A DNA stretch of 64,000 bases from Microvelia longipes. Its lineage: Eukaryota > Arthropoda > Insecta > Hemiptera > Veliidae. Made by a program: the position numbers and the translations under genes. Under the pieces are notes generated by a model that made no database searches, was not told where the DNA came from, and saw only the letters and a list, made by a program, of their open reading frames with translations. Every line of letters begins with the position of its first letter. Within the stretch, counting starts at the first letter, position 1. Below are positions 31,859 to 44,103 of the stretch, one piece after another. The stretch is taken from NCBI GenBank assembly GCA_018340805.1, contig JACMZG010001913.1, positions 29,154,651 through 29,218,650 of the forward strand, in the 5' to 3' direction.

Positions 31859-32169
31859 AGACTTTTCTATTGGCTTTGATAGAAAAGACAAACTTATAAG
31901 ATACAAACTTGAAGACTTAAAATATGAGACTGTGATCGTACATCACAAGCTCGTATATTTATATCCCTCTTTATCATATTCATGCATCATACCTTCTTAC
32001 TTCATAGTCCACTCAAATATCACTGCCTTCCACCTAAAAACCAAATCATCCAACTTTCTTAATCCTTGACTTCTCGTAGTCCTCTCTTGATTTTATAGTT
32101 AATTTCTGATGTGTTATTTATTTCTTTATCAATATTCAACCTTAGTTCTTAACATGAGATCCTTCATTC

Positions 32170-32565
32170 CAAACGTTTGTGCCCAGATGTTTTCAAGACC
32201 AAGTAGGAAGTGATTTTAAATATTTTTTAAAGAACACAAAAATGCCTAACCTGAGGCCACATTATGTTTCTAGCCATAACTATTTACATCAACTAAGGAG
32301 TAAAGCCAATTTCTTTCACCTCCTATGTTCTTCTATTAATGAAATCTATTACGATTCACTATGTGAACCAGGGTTAAATGAGACTCACTTAGGCTTCAAG
32401 AGGTCAGCTATCACCCCATTGGATCAATCTCAGTAATCTTCTCTATTAAGATAACGGACGTCACGTGACCTAACCGAATTAAAACTGTCTGCAGCGGAAT
32501 TAGGGTCGTGCTTGTTAGAGACAACCTGTTTAAACGAGATAGTGTGAGTTTAAAAATGTAGTGAA
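32170..32565 (+). pseudogene. non-LTR retrotransposon endonuclease N-terminus (fragment)
   Basis: In the frame 32179-32436, from about 32280, the reading HQLRSKANFFHLLCSSINEI is followed by a LCEPGLNETHLG stretch. This resembles the QNVRGLRSK...IxxxTETWLN opening of the apurinic-type endonuclease domain of Jockey/RTE/CR1-like ORF2. After a frame change, VVLVRDNLFKRDSVSL (about 32506-32553) corresponds to the following GGGVLIAVRxxL-type motif. No RT follows in a readable state. The usual endonuclease cleaves target DNA to prime reverse transcription. Confidence 0.5.
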
Positions 32566-33489
32566 ATAGGGTTTTAAAGGAGCTACAGGACCTGTGTAAT
32601 TGGATCCCTTAATTGGGTCTTTAACGTGTTTATTGGATTAATGTTCAACCTAAGGAAAATAGTAAAATACCTCAATTTGGTAATAATTACAAAATTGAGA
32701 GATAGAAAGATTTTACATACAAAACTCGTATAGGAATAAAGGTCAAGTCACCTCGTGGAAACGGTACGAAAATGGAGTACTGGGTACTTTTGTACTTTCT
32801 TGAATAAAGCAGTGATCTAATATCAAACGTGTTATGAATTTAGATTTGTTTTCCACGTCCTCAGAATGTCATAATTACCCAAAGCTTATAAGAGAATAAT
32901 GTCGGTCTCGGTAAGCTGAACATCAGAGTTATTAGGTTACCCAATCACTACGGTGTCCTTAATATTACTAAGGTAGGTTTTAAGAGTCTTTCAATTGCTA
33001 AGCTAAATTTAAGTAACTACTCTTTAAAACACTACCTAAAATTACGATAATGTTTCAACGTAAAGTATGGAGCACCATCCATTCCCCAGGCTAAATTGCA
33101 AATGATGCTGTATATTTTGAGATTATTATTGCTATTAGTAGATTAGTAATTTTAGATAGATATAGTGATAATAAGATAGTAATTTTTAGGACCCTAATTT
33201 TTAGTCTAATGTGACTTTATGAAATGAGTGCCAGCTAGTTACTTTGGCCAAACTGTTAGAAAATTAAGCACAAGACTTTCAAAACACCTTTAATGTACTT
33301 CCAGCCAGTTTTAAAAACACCTTATCAGTGAAAACCAAGTTAATGCACCGCATAAAGCCGGCATAGTACAATACAGAGATAAAGGGCGTGAGTTAAACTT
33401 TTTGGAAAACTTAGAGATACCTAGAGGTTAGGAGAGGTGTTTTAATAGATTTAAATACTAACACATATGTAGCTATAGGACGAAGAAGT
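32566..33489. other. intergenic, possibly decayed retroelement
   Basis: It lies downstream of the endonuclease fragment. A stretch near 33335-33375 can be read as a basic peptide (VKTKLMHRIK) of the kind seen between endonuclease and RT, but this is weak. Otherwise nothing. Confidence 0.3.
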
Positions 33490-33845
33490 CATGCATAGGA
33501 CTAACAAATATGTCAAGTTTTATCTGATTATTAATTGTAAACGCACTTTAAAAAATCGAAAAATAATTTGAGTAGAAATTTGGTGCAAGTGCACTCCTTT
33601 ATGTAACAAAAGTATACTAAGCTTCACTCAATACGGCAAGTATATCTATGGTTTTTTTGGATACTAAAAGTTAAGCAGCATCGAGCAATGGTAGTGTCTG
33701 GACGAGTGAAATGAGTCCGAGAATGTGTTGCAGAAAACTTAGGGATTTAAATACTCCGAGTTCGAAGCTGTGAGGATGAGCGTAAATAATCCGATTTTGA
33801 GAGAAGATATTTCGAGGTGCTCCGAAACTGATTTGTGTTCCATTA
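33490..33845 (+). repeat. 5S-containing dispersed repeat
   Basis: The 5S-like block is at 33657-33710 (AAAAGTTAAGCAGCATCGAGC). Then come TCCGAGTTCGAAGC, GAGGATGAGCGTAAATAATCCG and the terminus TCGAGGTGCTCCGAAAC. Upstream family words include ATATGTCAAGTTTTATC and AATTTGGTGCAAGTGC. Confidence 0.85.
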
Positions 33846-36340
33846 GATACTCGCAACTGGGATCGGGGACAGGTTACCCTATTTTTTCTTATTTATAATC
33901 TTTTAGAACCATCAATTAACTAACTTGCGATACGCTATCTTTGAAGCTACCTGATTACATATACCATCAGAATTCACTAAATAGGAAATTCGATAATATT
34001 CTTAACCGGCTGACATATTTTTTTGAGAAATATTTCTTAAATATTTTTTAAATATATAGAAATAGTTAAACAATTTTTTTAAGACAATCATATCCAAACA
34101 AATCCTGCACATAAAGAAAATTAAATACAAATAAAAGTTAATTTAAATATAAACTTAAGTTGTACGACATTCTTAGAAACGAATGGCATTAACGCTACAG
34201 CTAAGTAAATTAGCTTTAAGATGAGAAAGTTAAAGTTAATTAAGGTTAGGAAGTATGTTAATATGCTAGGGGTTTCAAGGCGGGCGGTATGTTAAGTCAA
34301 AGGCTAATGAAGATGACGTCATTTCTAATATCATGTAAATATACAGTAAATAAAGTAGTATGTTTCAAGAAAATCTGCATATCAATTACAAAGAGCAGTG
34401 AAACGTAATAACTATTCGCATAATACTTTATTACTATTCGCATAGTAGTTTAGTATTAGTTCCTTCTCCCTAGGTTTTGATATCAAAACATTTACAATTC
34501 AATGAAATTCATAATAAGTAATGATTACTAAGGGAGTTCAGAGAGAAATATATTCCACTGAATTAGTTTAAACTTATACTACTTTAACTAGAGATGGCAG
34601 CACTGAATTTGAATCTATATATTTTGAATAAATTTATCAGAACCTCTATTTTAAATATTAATTATATTTAGGAGAAATAGGTTGAACATTTTTTTAGTCC
34701 TTTCTGGACCTATTACTCCTAATTTCTTATTAAGCTAGTAAAAGGTTAAGAATATAGGAAAGCAAAAATTTGAACAGAGAATTACTATAATACAATAATT
34801 TTTTATATTAGTAAGAACTTATATCAACCCATAAGAACCTTTTAAAAATACGAGGTATTAAACGATAAGTATAAAATAATTAGAAGAATAAAATCTTTAG
34901 GTTATAATATAATTATGCAAAAAAGGATATAATTAATTTATCTAATACCTAAGCTCTCCTGTGTGTGCGTTTGTGATTGTATGTGTCACGCATAACTTCC
35001 AGTATGTATATATAAACACAGCGGGTTTTATTTAACTGATTTTTGTGTCAAGTTTTAACTCCTAACATTAGAGTATTGAAGCTTGGAACAAAAATCAGTC
35101 ACAAGGTCAAGTTGTGCTGCCCAAAAGATAACATTTTCCAGACTACAATAACCAATTTTGATGTCATCAAAAATCACAAAATTTTATGTGATTGCTTGAG
35201 ATTGTCATTAAACATGTTTGTAAGTCTATTTAAATATTTTGTGCGTATTAAATACTAATATTTATGTATTAAAAGACATTTTAATTATTTCTTCCACAAA
35301 ATTTAAAAAACAGCACATTTTTAATAATTGTATGAATATTAAACATCTTCGATTTTTCGATTAAAAAAGTATTTTTCCTTCACCTTAGTAAAAAATAAGG
35401 TAAAACAAAATGTTACCTTTATTCTAATAGATTTGTTCATATAATTATGTAAATAACATTGTGCCCGTTTTACATTATATCAACCTGATTAACCATTTTA
35501 TAAGAGTTTAATTAAAAGTCAAAAATATGGCTATTACATATTTTGATTAATAAAAAAATCCAAGCAATATTAGAGCACTCATGTATAATGATATTAATAT
35601 TTATTTTAACTCAAAACTTTTAAGACAAAAATAGCCCCTTCAAAATAGCAGAACATTAAATTGCTCGTGAAAATAATTACTGATCCGTTATCTCACGTTA
35701 ATAAACCAAAATGAGACTTTAAAGTAAAAAATATATTTTTACATTACTTCTTAGGTACAAATTGTTTTATTAATGCTTGATTGGAGTTCCAAAGTTGAAC
35801 GCACTTTTAACGAATTTTCGTTATGAAAAAGTCTTATTAGGTTAGAGGGGGTATGTTGGGAGGATTAGTTCCCTTTGGCTTTTTATTTACGATAAAGTAA
35901 AAAGATTTTATAAGGGCAGGCGATTGCATTAAATGCCATATATTTTAATAATAGAATTCTATTTTCATCCATTGAGAACATTGAGATTTTTTTTAACTTT
36001 CAGGTTAGGTATTGCAATTAAAAAATAGATACCGATAGGTAAATAGAAAGCCATTAGAGTATCTTCCTCTCCAGACAATGCAAACGATTCATTAGTTCGA
36101 GTGTGTCGCTTGTATATGCCTGCGTGTCTGTGAGCTTCATCTTCTAATTGATATACAGATTTAGTGTATTGAAATGATCCAAGCTAAGTGTATTCACACG
36201 GCAATGATAGACTCGCCAGTATACGACAAGCTTAGCATAAGATTAGATATCATTCCTTTTCTTAATCCTGATTTAACACTAATTCCACTTATAGCGGATT
36301 TTCATCCTAAAATTGTACCTTAAAGATGTCCTCCTGTTTA
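33846..36340. other. long gene-less stretch with faint repeat traces
   Basis: About 34960-35260 shows a decayed 5S-family body (GTGTGTGCG; GTGTCAAGTTTTAACTCC; ACAAAAATCAGTCAC; AAGTTGTGCT). About 35770-35895 resembles 4985-5110. No supported gene. Confidence 0.45.
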
Positions 36341-36422
36341 TAATATGATATTATTAATTATATTATATTCTATATAATATATATGTAATATATAATTATA
36401 TATATATATTAATAAATTATAT
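36341..36422. repeat. impure (TA)n tract
   Basis: AT dinucleotides with ATATTC and AATTA interruptions. Confidence 0.8.
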
Positions 36423-37100
36423 GGTATTACACATTGACAATTGTCACCAATTTTGCCACAGACCATTTTGCCGACAAAAATTCATTTATACATGTCCAAC
36501 AACACGTACTTAGCTTCAATAATTAATAGACCAAACAAATTGTATAAGTTTCAGAAATAAACCTATATATATAGAGCTATATGTAAGTAATGGAGAGCGG
36601 AAGGCAGCTCTCAACATACTCCACCATGAGCCCAAATCCATTAGCGAATATTTTCTAAAGAAAATTCGCTAAAATTAAGTCATGATTTTAAAGAATAAAG
36701 ACATCGTGTAGAGATTAAAAGTATGTTTTTTGAAATTGCAGTCATTTTAAAGAGGAAAGATATTGTGTGCAGATAAAAAGCGTATTTTAAAATATTGCAT
36801 TTTAAAACATGTTCTCTCTGATGAAATGTTTAATGGTACAGATAACATTGAGAGTAAAGAAAATGACGTAACAACTTGAGAAATGTAACACGAAAATTCC
36901 CTTTTTAAAAGTAAAACAAGAATAAGGTTAAAACAGACTTAAAAATCAATTTCCAACAATAAAGTCTATTTTTACATTTGTTTATTTTTACTGTGGGCAT
37001 AAAGAAAAAGTAATGTGCACTAAATATTTCAAAACTGAAATTACAACGGATTTAATTTCCGTTTTTGGTGTTTTAATACCTCCTAAGTGTTTATTTTACT
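36423..37100. other. intergenic with TAGCGAATTT hairpin, copy 2
   Basis: TAGCGAATATTTTCT and AGAAAATTCGCTA (36642-36671) form a near-perfect hairpin like those at 25.7 and 53.2 kb. Nothing else was recognised. Confidence 0.55.
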
Positions 37101-37113
37101 AGGATGTCTATAC

Positions 37114-37445
37114 GGCGCGGTCGAATATCCACGGCCTTCTAGAAGGTTGGATCACCAAAAAACTTTTTTTTATAATTTTTTTTTCAAAATTTTGCAGTAA
37201 TTAGTTCCGGAATTTTGATAAATAAAGTCCTATTTCCTAATTGCATGCTCTTTGTTATCTCATAGAAGTATTTTACTATTCAGCTCACACTATTTTTTAT
37301 TTTAACCTAATATCGTGTCGAACTAACATAATACTGTATTAGACGTCATATATTTTGTTGTTATAATTATTGACATGTAAGTTTTTGTTTACATATGTAT
37401 TAGTGATCCAACGTCTCAGAAGGGCCGTTGGAATATTGCCGCGCC
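37114..37445. repeat. inverted repeat, about 43-bp arms, 245-bp spacer
   Basis: The left arm starts GGCGCGG and ends GGTTGGATCACC (37114-37156); the right arm starts AGTGATCCAACG and ends GCCGCGCC (37402-37445). The arms match at roughly 80%. A perfect CCTTCTAGAAGG palindrome lies in the left arm. It may be a MITE or part of the Penelope-type unit ending at 37945. Confidence 0.7.
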
Positions 37446-37857
37446 ATATATAAGTGTGAATTTTATGTGTTGAATGTTTATGGTGTGAGTTTTTGTGTTT
37501 ACCCCTGTTATATTTGTTTAATCTCCGTGTTGTTTTATAGTTTGTAAGATCTTCAACTTAGCTTAGGATCATGTAATTTACCAACTTTCAGAATTATTAC
37601 GTTCACTGGTTGTAATAAATATTTCAGCAAAAATTTTAAAATATTTTTAAATCATAGAAATAATTGTACTTCCAGATAAAATAAAAATTAAAAGAATATG
37701 TGGTGGTGTAACTATATTACTTATTGGAAGTTTGGGCTAATGATTATTTTAATATTAACTAGTATTTGTTTTGAATTATTTTTGCCTTGTTTTTAGTATT
37801 GTATTGTTTATATGTTTCTTTAATTGGTTTATGGTTTTTTTTACTGTTATAAATTCA

Positions 37858-37887
37858 CTGATGATGCCAAGCATCGCTGGTGCGAAA
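37858..37887 (+). ncRNA. hammerhead ribozyme-like motif (Penelope-type end)
   Basis: CTGATGA (37858-37864), a stem II candidate with TGCCA and TGGTG, and GAAA at 37884-37887. AGCT...AGCT can form stem III, followed by A as cleavage-site base. Stem I is not obvious. About 30 bp downstream comes CGGACTGCTGTCTTTAT, shared with the ends at 29.1 and 54.5 kb. Confidence 0.5.
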
Positions 37888-37984
37888 GCTCTGATTAAAT
37901 AAATTAAGCTAATAAAACTCGGACTGCTGTCTTTATTATTACTTTTTCCTAATTAATAATTAAAAATTCGTCCAATGGATTTTA

Positions 37985-38305
37985 CATTTGTCGCGAGTGT
38001 ATCTCTTTATGTAATGAAGAAGTATACACAGTTTTATTTTAAAATGGCTAGTATATCTACGGTTTAAATCAGATCACTATTATTAAGCAGTATCGGGTGA
38101 GGTCAGTATGTGATAGGTGACAGCAGAAAAAACGATTTTTAATATAAGTGACAAGCGAAAACGAGTCATTAAGAACTAAGTATAAATAAGTTATCGATTT
38201 CATATCCTAAAAAACAAGTTAAGCGAGTTTGATGTCTTTAGGAGAGCGCAGCGAATTAAAGAAGGTTAGGAAAAGTTTTAAGTCCCCCATGCCCTATTTT
38301 TTTAT
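37985..38305 (+). repeat. 5S-containing dispersed repeat
   Basis: The 5S-like block at 38066-38130 reads TTATTAAGCAGTATCGGG, TGAGGTCAGTATGTGATAGG and TGACAG. The terminus is decayed (TAAGTCCCCCATGCCC). Confidence 0.75.
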
Positions 38306-39020
38306 TTAATAATAAGATTTCACAGCACATTGTATGCTAACATTTTCTACATTTAGGTCAATTTTTCTTGAGTGTCAAAGAGAATTTTGTATAATATTGT
38401 AATTAACCTTCGGGTCCAATTTACATTACATCAACTTTATTAGCGATTTCTATAAGGCGACTCATTAAAAAATTTAACATTATTTTATGAGTTTATTTTA
38501 GAGCATATGTTTCTATGAAAATTAAAAATATTCGATATTTTTAATTCAGAACTAAAATAATATAGGTAGCAGAACATTTTATAGTTTTGCAATAAATTTA
38601 CTGACAGATCCATTATCGCACGTCACTTGGTAATACGAAATTGAAACTTAGATTTGATATTACTTAGCTTCTCTTTTTTGGTACTCGAGAATAGGGTATA
38701 GATGTCAGTATTGAATGTGATGTCTCCATTACACGTAGCACGGCTTTTTTACTCTCCTACTATTTTATTCGGTTCACTCAGATTGGCAAGTTCAAAGATT
38801 GAAACTATTTGCACATTATGTGTTAATGGCTATTAGTTTTAATCTTTATATGAGTTTACTTGCACGGTTTATTTGTCCTGAGCGGTCGAATTGCTTTACA
38901 AAATGGTGAACAGCATTTCATTTGTTATAGAACGTTAAAGTAATACCAAAAAAAAAATATTAAGGAAAACGATCGGCAGAAACCAGCTTTTTTAAGAAAC
39001 CTAATAGACTTATAATTTTA
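38306..39020. other. intergenic, nothing recognised
   Basis: No gene or repeat identified. Confidence 0.5.
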
Positions 39021-39490
39021 AGACTCTCGTAATAACTTAATAATATGTGAAATCTCTCTCAGATAACTAATAATTAGGAACTTCTCTAATAACTATAATT
39101 AAGCACCTTCAAAAAAACTTATTATTTAAGACTAACCTCAAGTATACTTAATAATAAGTAACTCAATAACAAAATTATGCAAATCCATCAAATAACTCAA
39201 TATATTAAGATAGAAACCCAATTAATCGTGCGACGATAATTAAGAAACTAAAAATATTTAATTTTAAGAAACTCCATATAACGTGTGTGTCAATAAACTA
39301 TGATTTAAGAGTGTGTGCTCCATATTTAATTTAGAAAACTCATTATAACTATAATTAAGACAACCTCTAAAACTATTAATATATAGGAATGTTCTGTCAC
39401 CTTAAACACCGCTCTTTAAGAACTCAATATATTATTCTGAACATAATTGAACAACCTCAAACATCTCATAATGATTACAAGTCCCTCAAA
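39021..39490. repeat. degenerate minisatellite, period about 27-30 bp
   Basis: More than a dozen loose variants of AATAACTATAATTAAGNAAC followed by CTCTCA or CCTCAA. The copies are strongly diverged, and the right part fades into ordinary sequence. Confidence 0.6.
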
Positions 39491-40395
39491 TTAAGCCTTA
39501 TTACTATCGAAAAGGAAATTCCAGCGCTAAAGATCAAACTACTCCTATAGCACAGATGTTTCCTTGAATTTATGGATTCTAGATCCTATCAAATGCTCGC
39601 AAGCTTTAGAGAGGTTCTCTACATGTGAGGAGTTATCAAAGAGTATGACTCGCAGTATGATCTCATAAACGATTTATAATTTCCTCTCTCTCTTTATTCT
39701 CAGCGATATATAGGATCTATTATATCTCACGCTCTAGAAATATATGCTCTATGCAAGCGCAGTCGTTTTGTATGTTAGTGTAAGGTTCTAGCGTCACTTA
39801 TAATATGTTCTAAAAATCACATTATCGGGGTCTCATTACAAGACCTTCTATGTACATGAGCCTATATTTTACCCGCTTCCAACATTCCCTATAAGTAAAT
39901 TCATACTCTAACTTATTAAAGTCTGCACTAGGAAAACGTTGTCAAAGCGCCATCTTCAACAAAACTAGATTTCGCCTCTCTGACTCATAAATATGCTCGT
40001 GGTTCTCTCTCTCTCTCTTGTGTGTTACCTCTTTTAATATATCATACAAAATAAATTAATTGTATTATAATACAAAATCGTCTATCATTTTCTGTTTCAA
40101 GTATCAGTTTTATCAGTGTCGATAGTTATATGTTTATAAATCATTAGACGGTCAAATGAGGTTCAAATTTCATTTCTAGAACGTTTAAATATATCACTTT
40201 TATAACTAATTTAGCAAGTGTGAAATATTTAATGGTAGATTATTCTCTGTCCTAACTGACAAGTGTCCTCCATACTAAAGCTTAATAGTTCAAGCTTAGC
40301 CGTGTTCTATTAAAATTTTGATTTAAACATTTGTCATTCTATGAATTTAGATCTTTCTTTTTTATCACCTTTATACGAACGTATTACCAGATGTA
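39491..40395. other. intergenic, several CTCTC runs
   Basis: Only short CTCTCTCT patches (39680, 40005) were noticed. Confidence 0.5.
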
Positions 40396-40885
40396 TTATA
40401 GTATATATATTTATATTATATTATTAATATATATATATATAGATATTGATTATATATCGTCTATTCATATATATATACTGCTAATATCTTATATATATAA
40501 TTATATATTATAGATTATTATTTTTATATATTCATACTTATATATATATATAACATATATATACTACTATCATATTTAGATATATATATATTATATATAT
40601 GATATTTAATTATATATATTACATTTATATATATATATATATTATTATATATTATATATATAATATTTATTATATATTATAATGAGGATATATTATATAT
40701 TGTTATTATTATATATTATTTATTATTTATATATTATTATAAATTATTATTATTATTATTGTTAGATTATATTAGTATTATTATATTATTATTATAGTAT
40801 TTATAATATTATATTATTATATTTATATTTAATTAATGATGATATATATATTTATTATTATATATATTACCCTCTTAGATATATG
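40396..40885. repeat. about 490-bp degenerate AT-only tract
   Basis: Almost only A and T: TATATA grading into TTATTATTA and ATTATATTA blocks. The ORF at its left edge is low-complexity. Confidence 0.85.
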
Positions 40886-41016
40886 TATACTAGAGGGCCC
40901 TCGGTTGATTTTGACAACATAAAAAAGTAACTGGAACACCCTTGTAGTATTTAATATGATGAATATTAAAAACTTTTAATATGATAAATAAATTAAAAAA
41001 ATTTAAACTTAAGCCT

Positions 41017-41153
41017 CCAAAAAGATGTTTCTTGCCCCCCTCTATACCCCCTCTAGTATTTAACTCTAAGCACGTAAGTATATTCTTTCAATCATCTTAA
41101 CTCGAAGTTTTACATTTTTAGTTTTCCGCAAGTTTATTGGAAACTATAGTGTT
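41017..41153 (+). repeat. 137-bp dispersed segment, copy 1
   Basis: It matches 46595-46727: CCAAAAAGATGTTTC, CCCCTCTATACCCCCTCTAG, CTCTAAGCACGTAAGTATAT, TTTCCGCAAGTTTATTG. Both copies sit directly upstream of a plus-oriented 5S-family copy, so this may be part of that family's long form or a common partner. Confidence 0.8.
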
Positions 41154-41159
41154 TGAAAA

Positions 41160-41545
41160 ATATCCGAAACAGGGATTTTACCTGAATTATGCGTTAGGTG
41201 TTTTTGAGACCTGAATAGTTTTTACAGAGTTGTCTGTTTACAATTTTGTGTGTTTCTGTTAATATCGTAGGTCCCAGCGTATTTATGCTAGAGAGTTTGT
41301 ACGAAAATCAGTCTATAGGTGTATAGTTGTGCTATTTGGGAAATAATTTTTTAAGACGTCATTAACCCGGAATAATGACCTAGCAAAACTTACGAAAAAT
41401 CATAAAACGCGGAAAAATTGCGATTGGTTTGATATTTAGCACGCCTATTATATCAAAAAAAGATCAGATCACTAACGTTAAGTAGCATCGAGCGAGGTCA
41501 GTACCTGGATGGAATATTTGAGGAAAAGCGAAGCGAGACTAAAGA
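41160..41545 (+). repeat. 5S-containing dispersed repeat
   Basis: ATCCGAAACAGGGATTTTAC, AGAGTTGTCTGTTTAC, CCAGCGTATTTATGCTAGAG, AAGACGTCATTAACCC. The 5S-like block at 41462-41515 (ACGTTAAGTAGCATCGAGCG, AGGTCAGTACCTGGATGG) is one of the best. Then AAAGCGAAGCGAGACT. Confidence 0.85.
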
Positions 41546-41557
41546 GGTTGTATCTTA

Positions 41558-41580
41558 GACATAGAATAGAATAGAATAGC
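41558..41580. repeat. short (GAATA)n
   Basis: Three to four GAATA units, possibly a retroelement tail. Confidence 0.5.
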
Positions 41581-41934
41581 CATTTGCTAAAAAATATTAA
41601 TATTTCACATAAATACAAGAATTTAACAAATAATAGTTTACTAATCAACCGTATCAGTGGCAAGAGCCACTTGTTGTGCTTGTTGCCACAAGCTCTTGTA
41701 GAAACAGCTCTTCTTATAAGTTACCCCATCTTAGTCATGGGGTAACTAATAACTTTATGTTCTTTCGTTCGTTATGTTTTCATTTTAAGAATGAGCCAAG
41801 TGTGTTCAAAATTACATCCTTATTCTTTATTTTTGTTAACATTAACAAAAATGTCACTCTTATTAGTGATAACATTATGTACAAACTTTAAAATATTCGC
41901 TTATATTTTGCAATAAATTAATAAAAATATGATT

Positions 41935-42135
41935 CGGGGTACAGGTTGTGTAATAGTTAGCTCGTATGCTTGCCACCCAAGCAGTCCGGGTTCAATCCTA
42001 GTCAGGGCCTCTAGAATTTTTGAACAAGGTATGGGAATTATAACACGTACTGACCGAGCAATATTAAGATGCCAAATGCGATGTCTGGTTTTTCGTCTAA
42101 GACCCTTCAGCCTAATAAATATGAGCTGAGGTAAA
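41935..42135 (+). mobile_element. tRNA-derived SINE-like element (Gly-like head)
   Basis: The head has an A-box-like TAGTTAGCTCGTATGC, an anticodon-arm-like GCTTGCCACCCAAGC and a B box GGGTTCAATCC (41988-41998). The acceptor does not pair into a working tRNA. The body contains GGTTTTTCGTCTAAGACCC and closes with AATAAATATGAGCTGAGG. It is about 200 bp, a typical SINE length. Confidence 0.65.
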
Positions 42136-43235
42136 ATTTAGAACCCTTAAAACATAAGCTTATTTAACATGTTTAGAATATATACACTGTTTCTAGAACA
42201 TGAAAACTTAGTTTGGCAAGTGGGCACGTGTTGTTTCTTTTTACAGTAATATTTTCGTTATGCAAAATGCCAGCACTAGGATTTATAAGATGGAAAACTA
42301 ATTTCTACCTAAAGGAGTAAGCAAAAGATCTTAACGACCATAGAGATATATACTAGAGGTGGCATAGCCTATCTCAATATATTGAGAGGCTTGAAACACC
42401 CTTATGGGGCACTCAGGGGCTCTTTAACCTCATTAAAACCTCCTTCAGAAGTGGGGTAAGATTATAATATTTATTTGTTTTGCCTTCCCGCACATTATCT
42501 GTGTTTGTATGTCTATTTTATACACGCTCTTTAATATATATCTTACTGTAATTTTGTTCTGTTTATTTGATTATATTGAAAGTAGGTAGTCAGGTTATTT
42601 TATTTGAAGTTTCAAAATTCAACCAATAGGGCTCCTCTAGTAATATTATCTCTATGCCAACGACAGAGTCCTCCCTAATTACTATGACTCTCCCTAAATA
42701 ATAAGATAATAGAGAAACCCTGTACCATATTTGACACAGTTATTTTAGAGTAACAACACCAGCTAAAGGTGAACAATCTTTTCTAATTCCTTAGGGTGTT
42801 ATAAATATTCGACTAGACCTGTTATTAACTTGGCCATTAGCCCTAGAAACACAACACCGAGCGTTTGATCATGCTATTTTATAATTTTACAGTAATCAAA
42901 AACTCATTTGATTATTTAAGCAAAATATCAAAAACCGAATCGACATTAAAACATGAAATGTACAGAAGTGTTGACATAATACGTATTTCTAATCAAATAC
43001 AAAAAATCATGAAAATCGTGTAAACACTTTTGAATGTAATGGAAATAATAAAACTTCATATAATTATTATTATTATCCATTATCAAATGTATCTCAGTCA
43101 ATAAAACCAATTATCTTATGTAAATGCAAAATAACTTTTTGCATTAAAATAAGCATTTACTTAAACTAGGAAAAATATTGATATCTTCAGAGAGTATATA
43201 ATGTGGTTTATTGACTAATTTTATGGGAATTAAGA
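42136..43235. other. intergenic, nothing recognised
   Basis: No gene supported. Confidence 0.5.
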
Positions 43236-43245
43236 ATTAAATTCG

Positions 43246-43303
43246 TAGTCCCAAGGGATTTAAAAATTACTTTTTATTCCCTTGGGACTAAAAAGTAATT
43301 CCT
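43246..43303. repeat. two overlapping, mutually exclusive hairpins
   Basis: TAGTCCCAAGGGA pairs with TCCCTTGGGACTA (43246-43258 / 43278-43290). ATTACTTTTTA pairs with TAAAAAGTAAT, overlapping the first. Only one can form at a time. Confidence 0.75.
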
Positions 43304-43469
43304 TTTTAGGGTTAGAGTTTTAAAATATTACGAGAAGAGGGTGTGGGTGTGTAATTTTAAATTTTATTAGTGGCGGAACTCACATAATTAATAAAGTAGC
43401 TTTAACCAAAAACATTCAAGAGTTTTTTAAAGCGGTACTCTTATAGTTTATAATGGTCCCCAAAAAATT

Positions 43470-43600
43470 GGTACGCGGTATCTCGTACCCCAGATTCGCT
43501 AAAACTCATCCTTCCTGCTTCGAACTCGTTTTGGTCACCAACAACACAAGTGGTTAAATTTATATTGCAACACGTAGTTAAATTTATGTTTGCAGAGCAA
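43470..43600 (-). repeat. 5S-containing repeat family, terminus fragment
   Basis: GTACGCGGTATCTCGTACCCC, ATTCGCTAAAACTCATCC, TGCTTCGAACTCG. Then a TATATTGCAACACGTAGTTAAAT segment appears in duplicate form. Confidence 0.6.
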
Positions 43601-44100
43601 ATCAGAAGTATCCAGGATTTAAATATTTTAATATATATTTTTTAAATTGAGCTCTGGTTAACAAAAATGTAATAGTTTTAATTTTATTTAATGTCAATTA
43701 ATTTATTATTTTTTTATACCAAATATCATTTTTATTGTCTAGCTTCAGTATTATGATGCTTAGTTTTGTTTTATGATTAGTTTATATTTATATTCATTAT
43801 ATATTATTCATCTATTTTTTCTTTTATGAATTAAAAACCGAATTAATTAAGGAATTAAACAGGAAAGCACTAACTTATTAGAGGCGAAGAGCCTGTTAAA
43901 AGGTTTTCTTAGGAGCTTTTTGTTAGTACTTTATGACGAAAATGTAGATCAATGCAACTTGTGCTTTTAGTAAATTCTGTTGATTAGAAATTGCTTGTAA
44001 TTTTTGTATCGATTATTGTAAATAAAATAAAATAAACAGTTCAAAACTCGATTTAAAAATAATATTCCGTTTGAGAGATAGAGTGCTTACAAAATCCGAT
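43601..44100. other. intergenic
   Basis: Nothing recognised. Confidence 0.5.
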
Positions 44101-44103
44101 AGA

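Noticed and set aside
41945..42010. Functional tRNA-Gly gene
   Set aside because: The B box and anticodon-like arm are seen, but there is no proper acceptor stem; the sequence continues as a SINE-like body.
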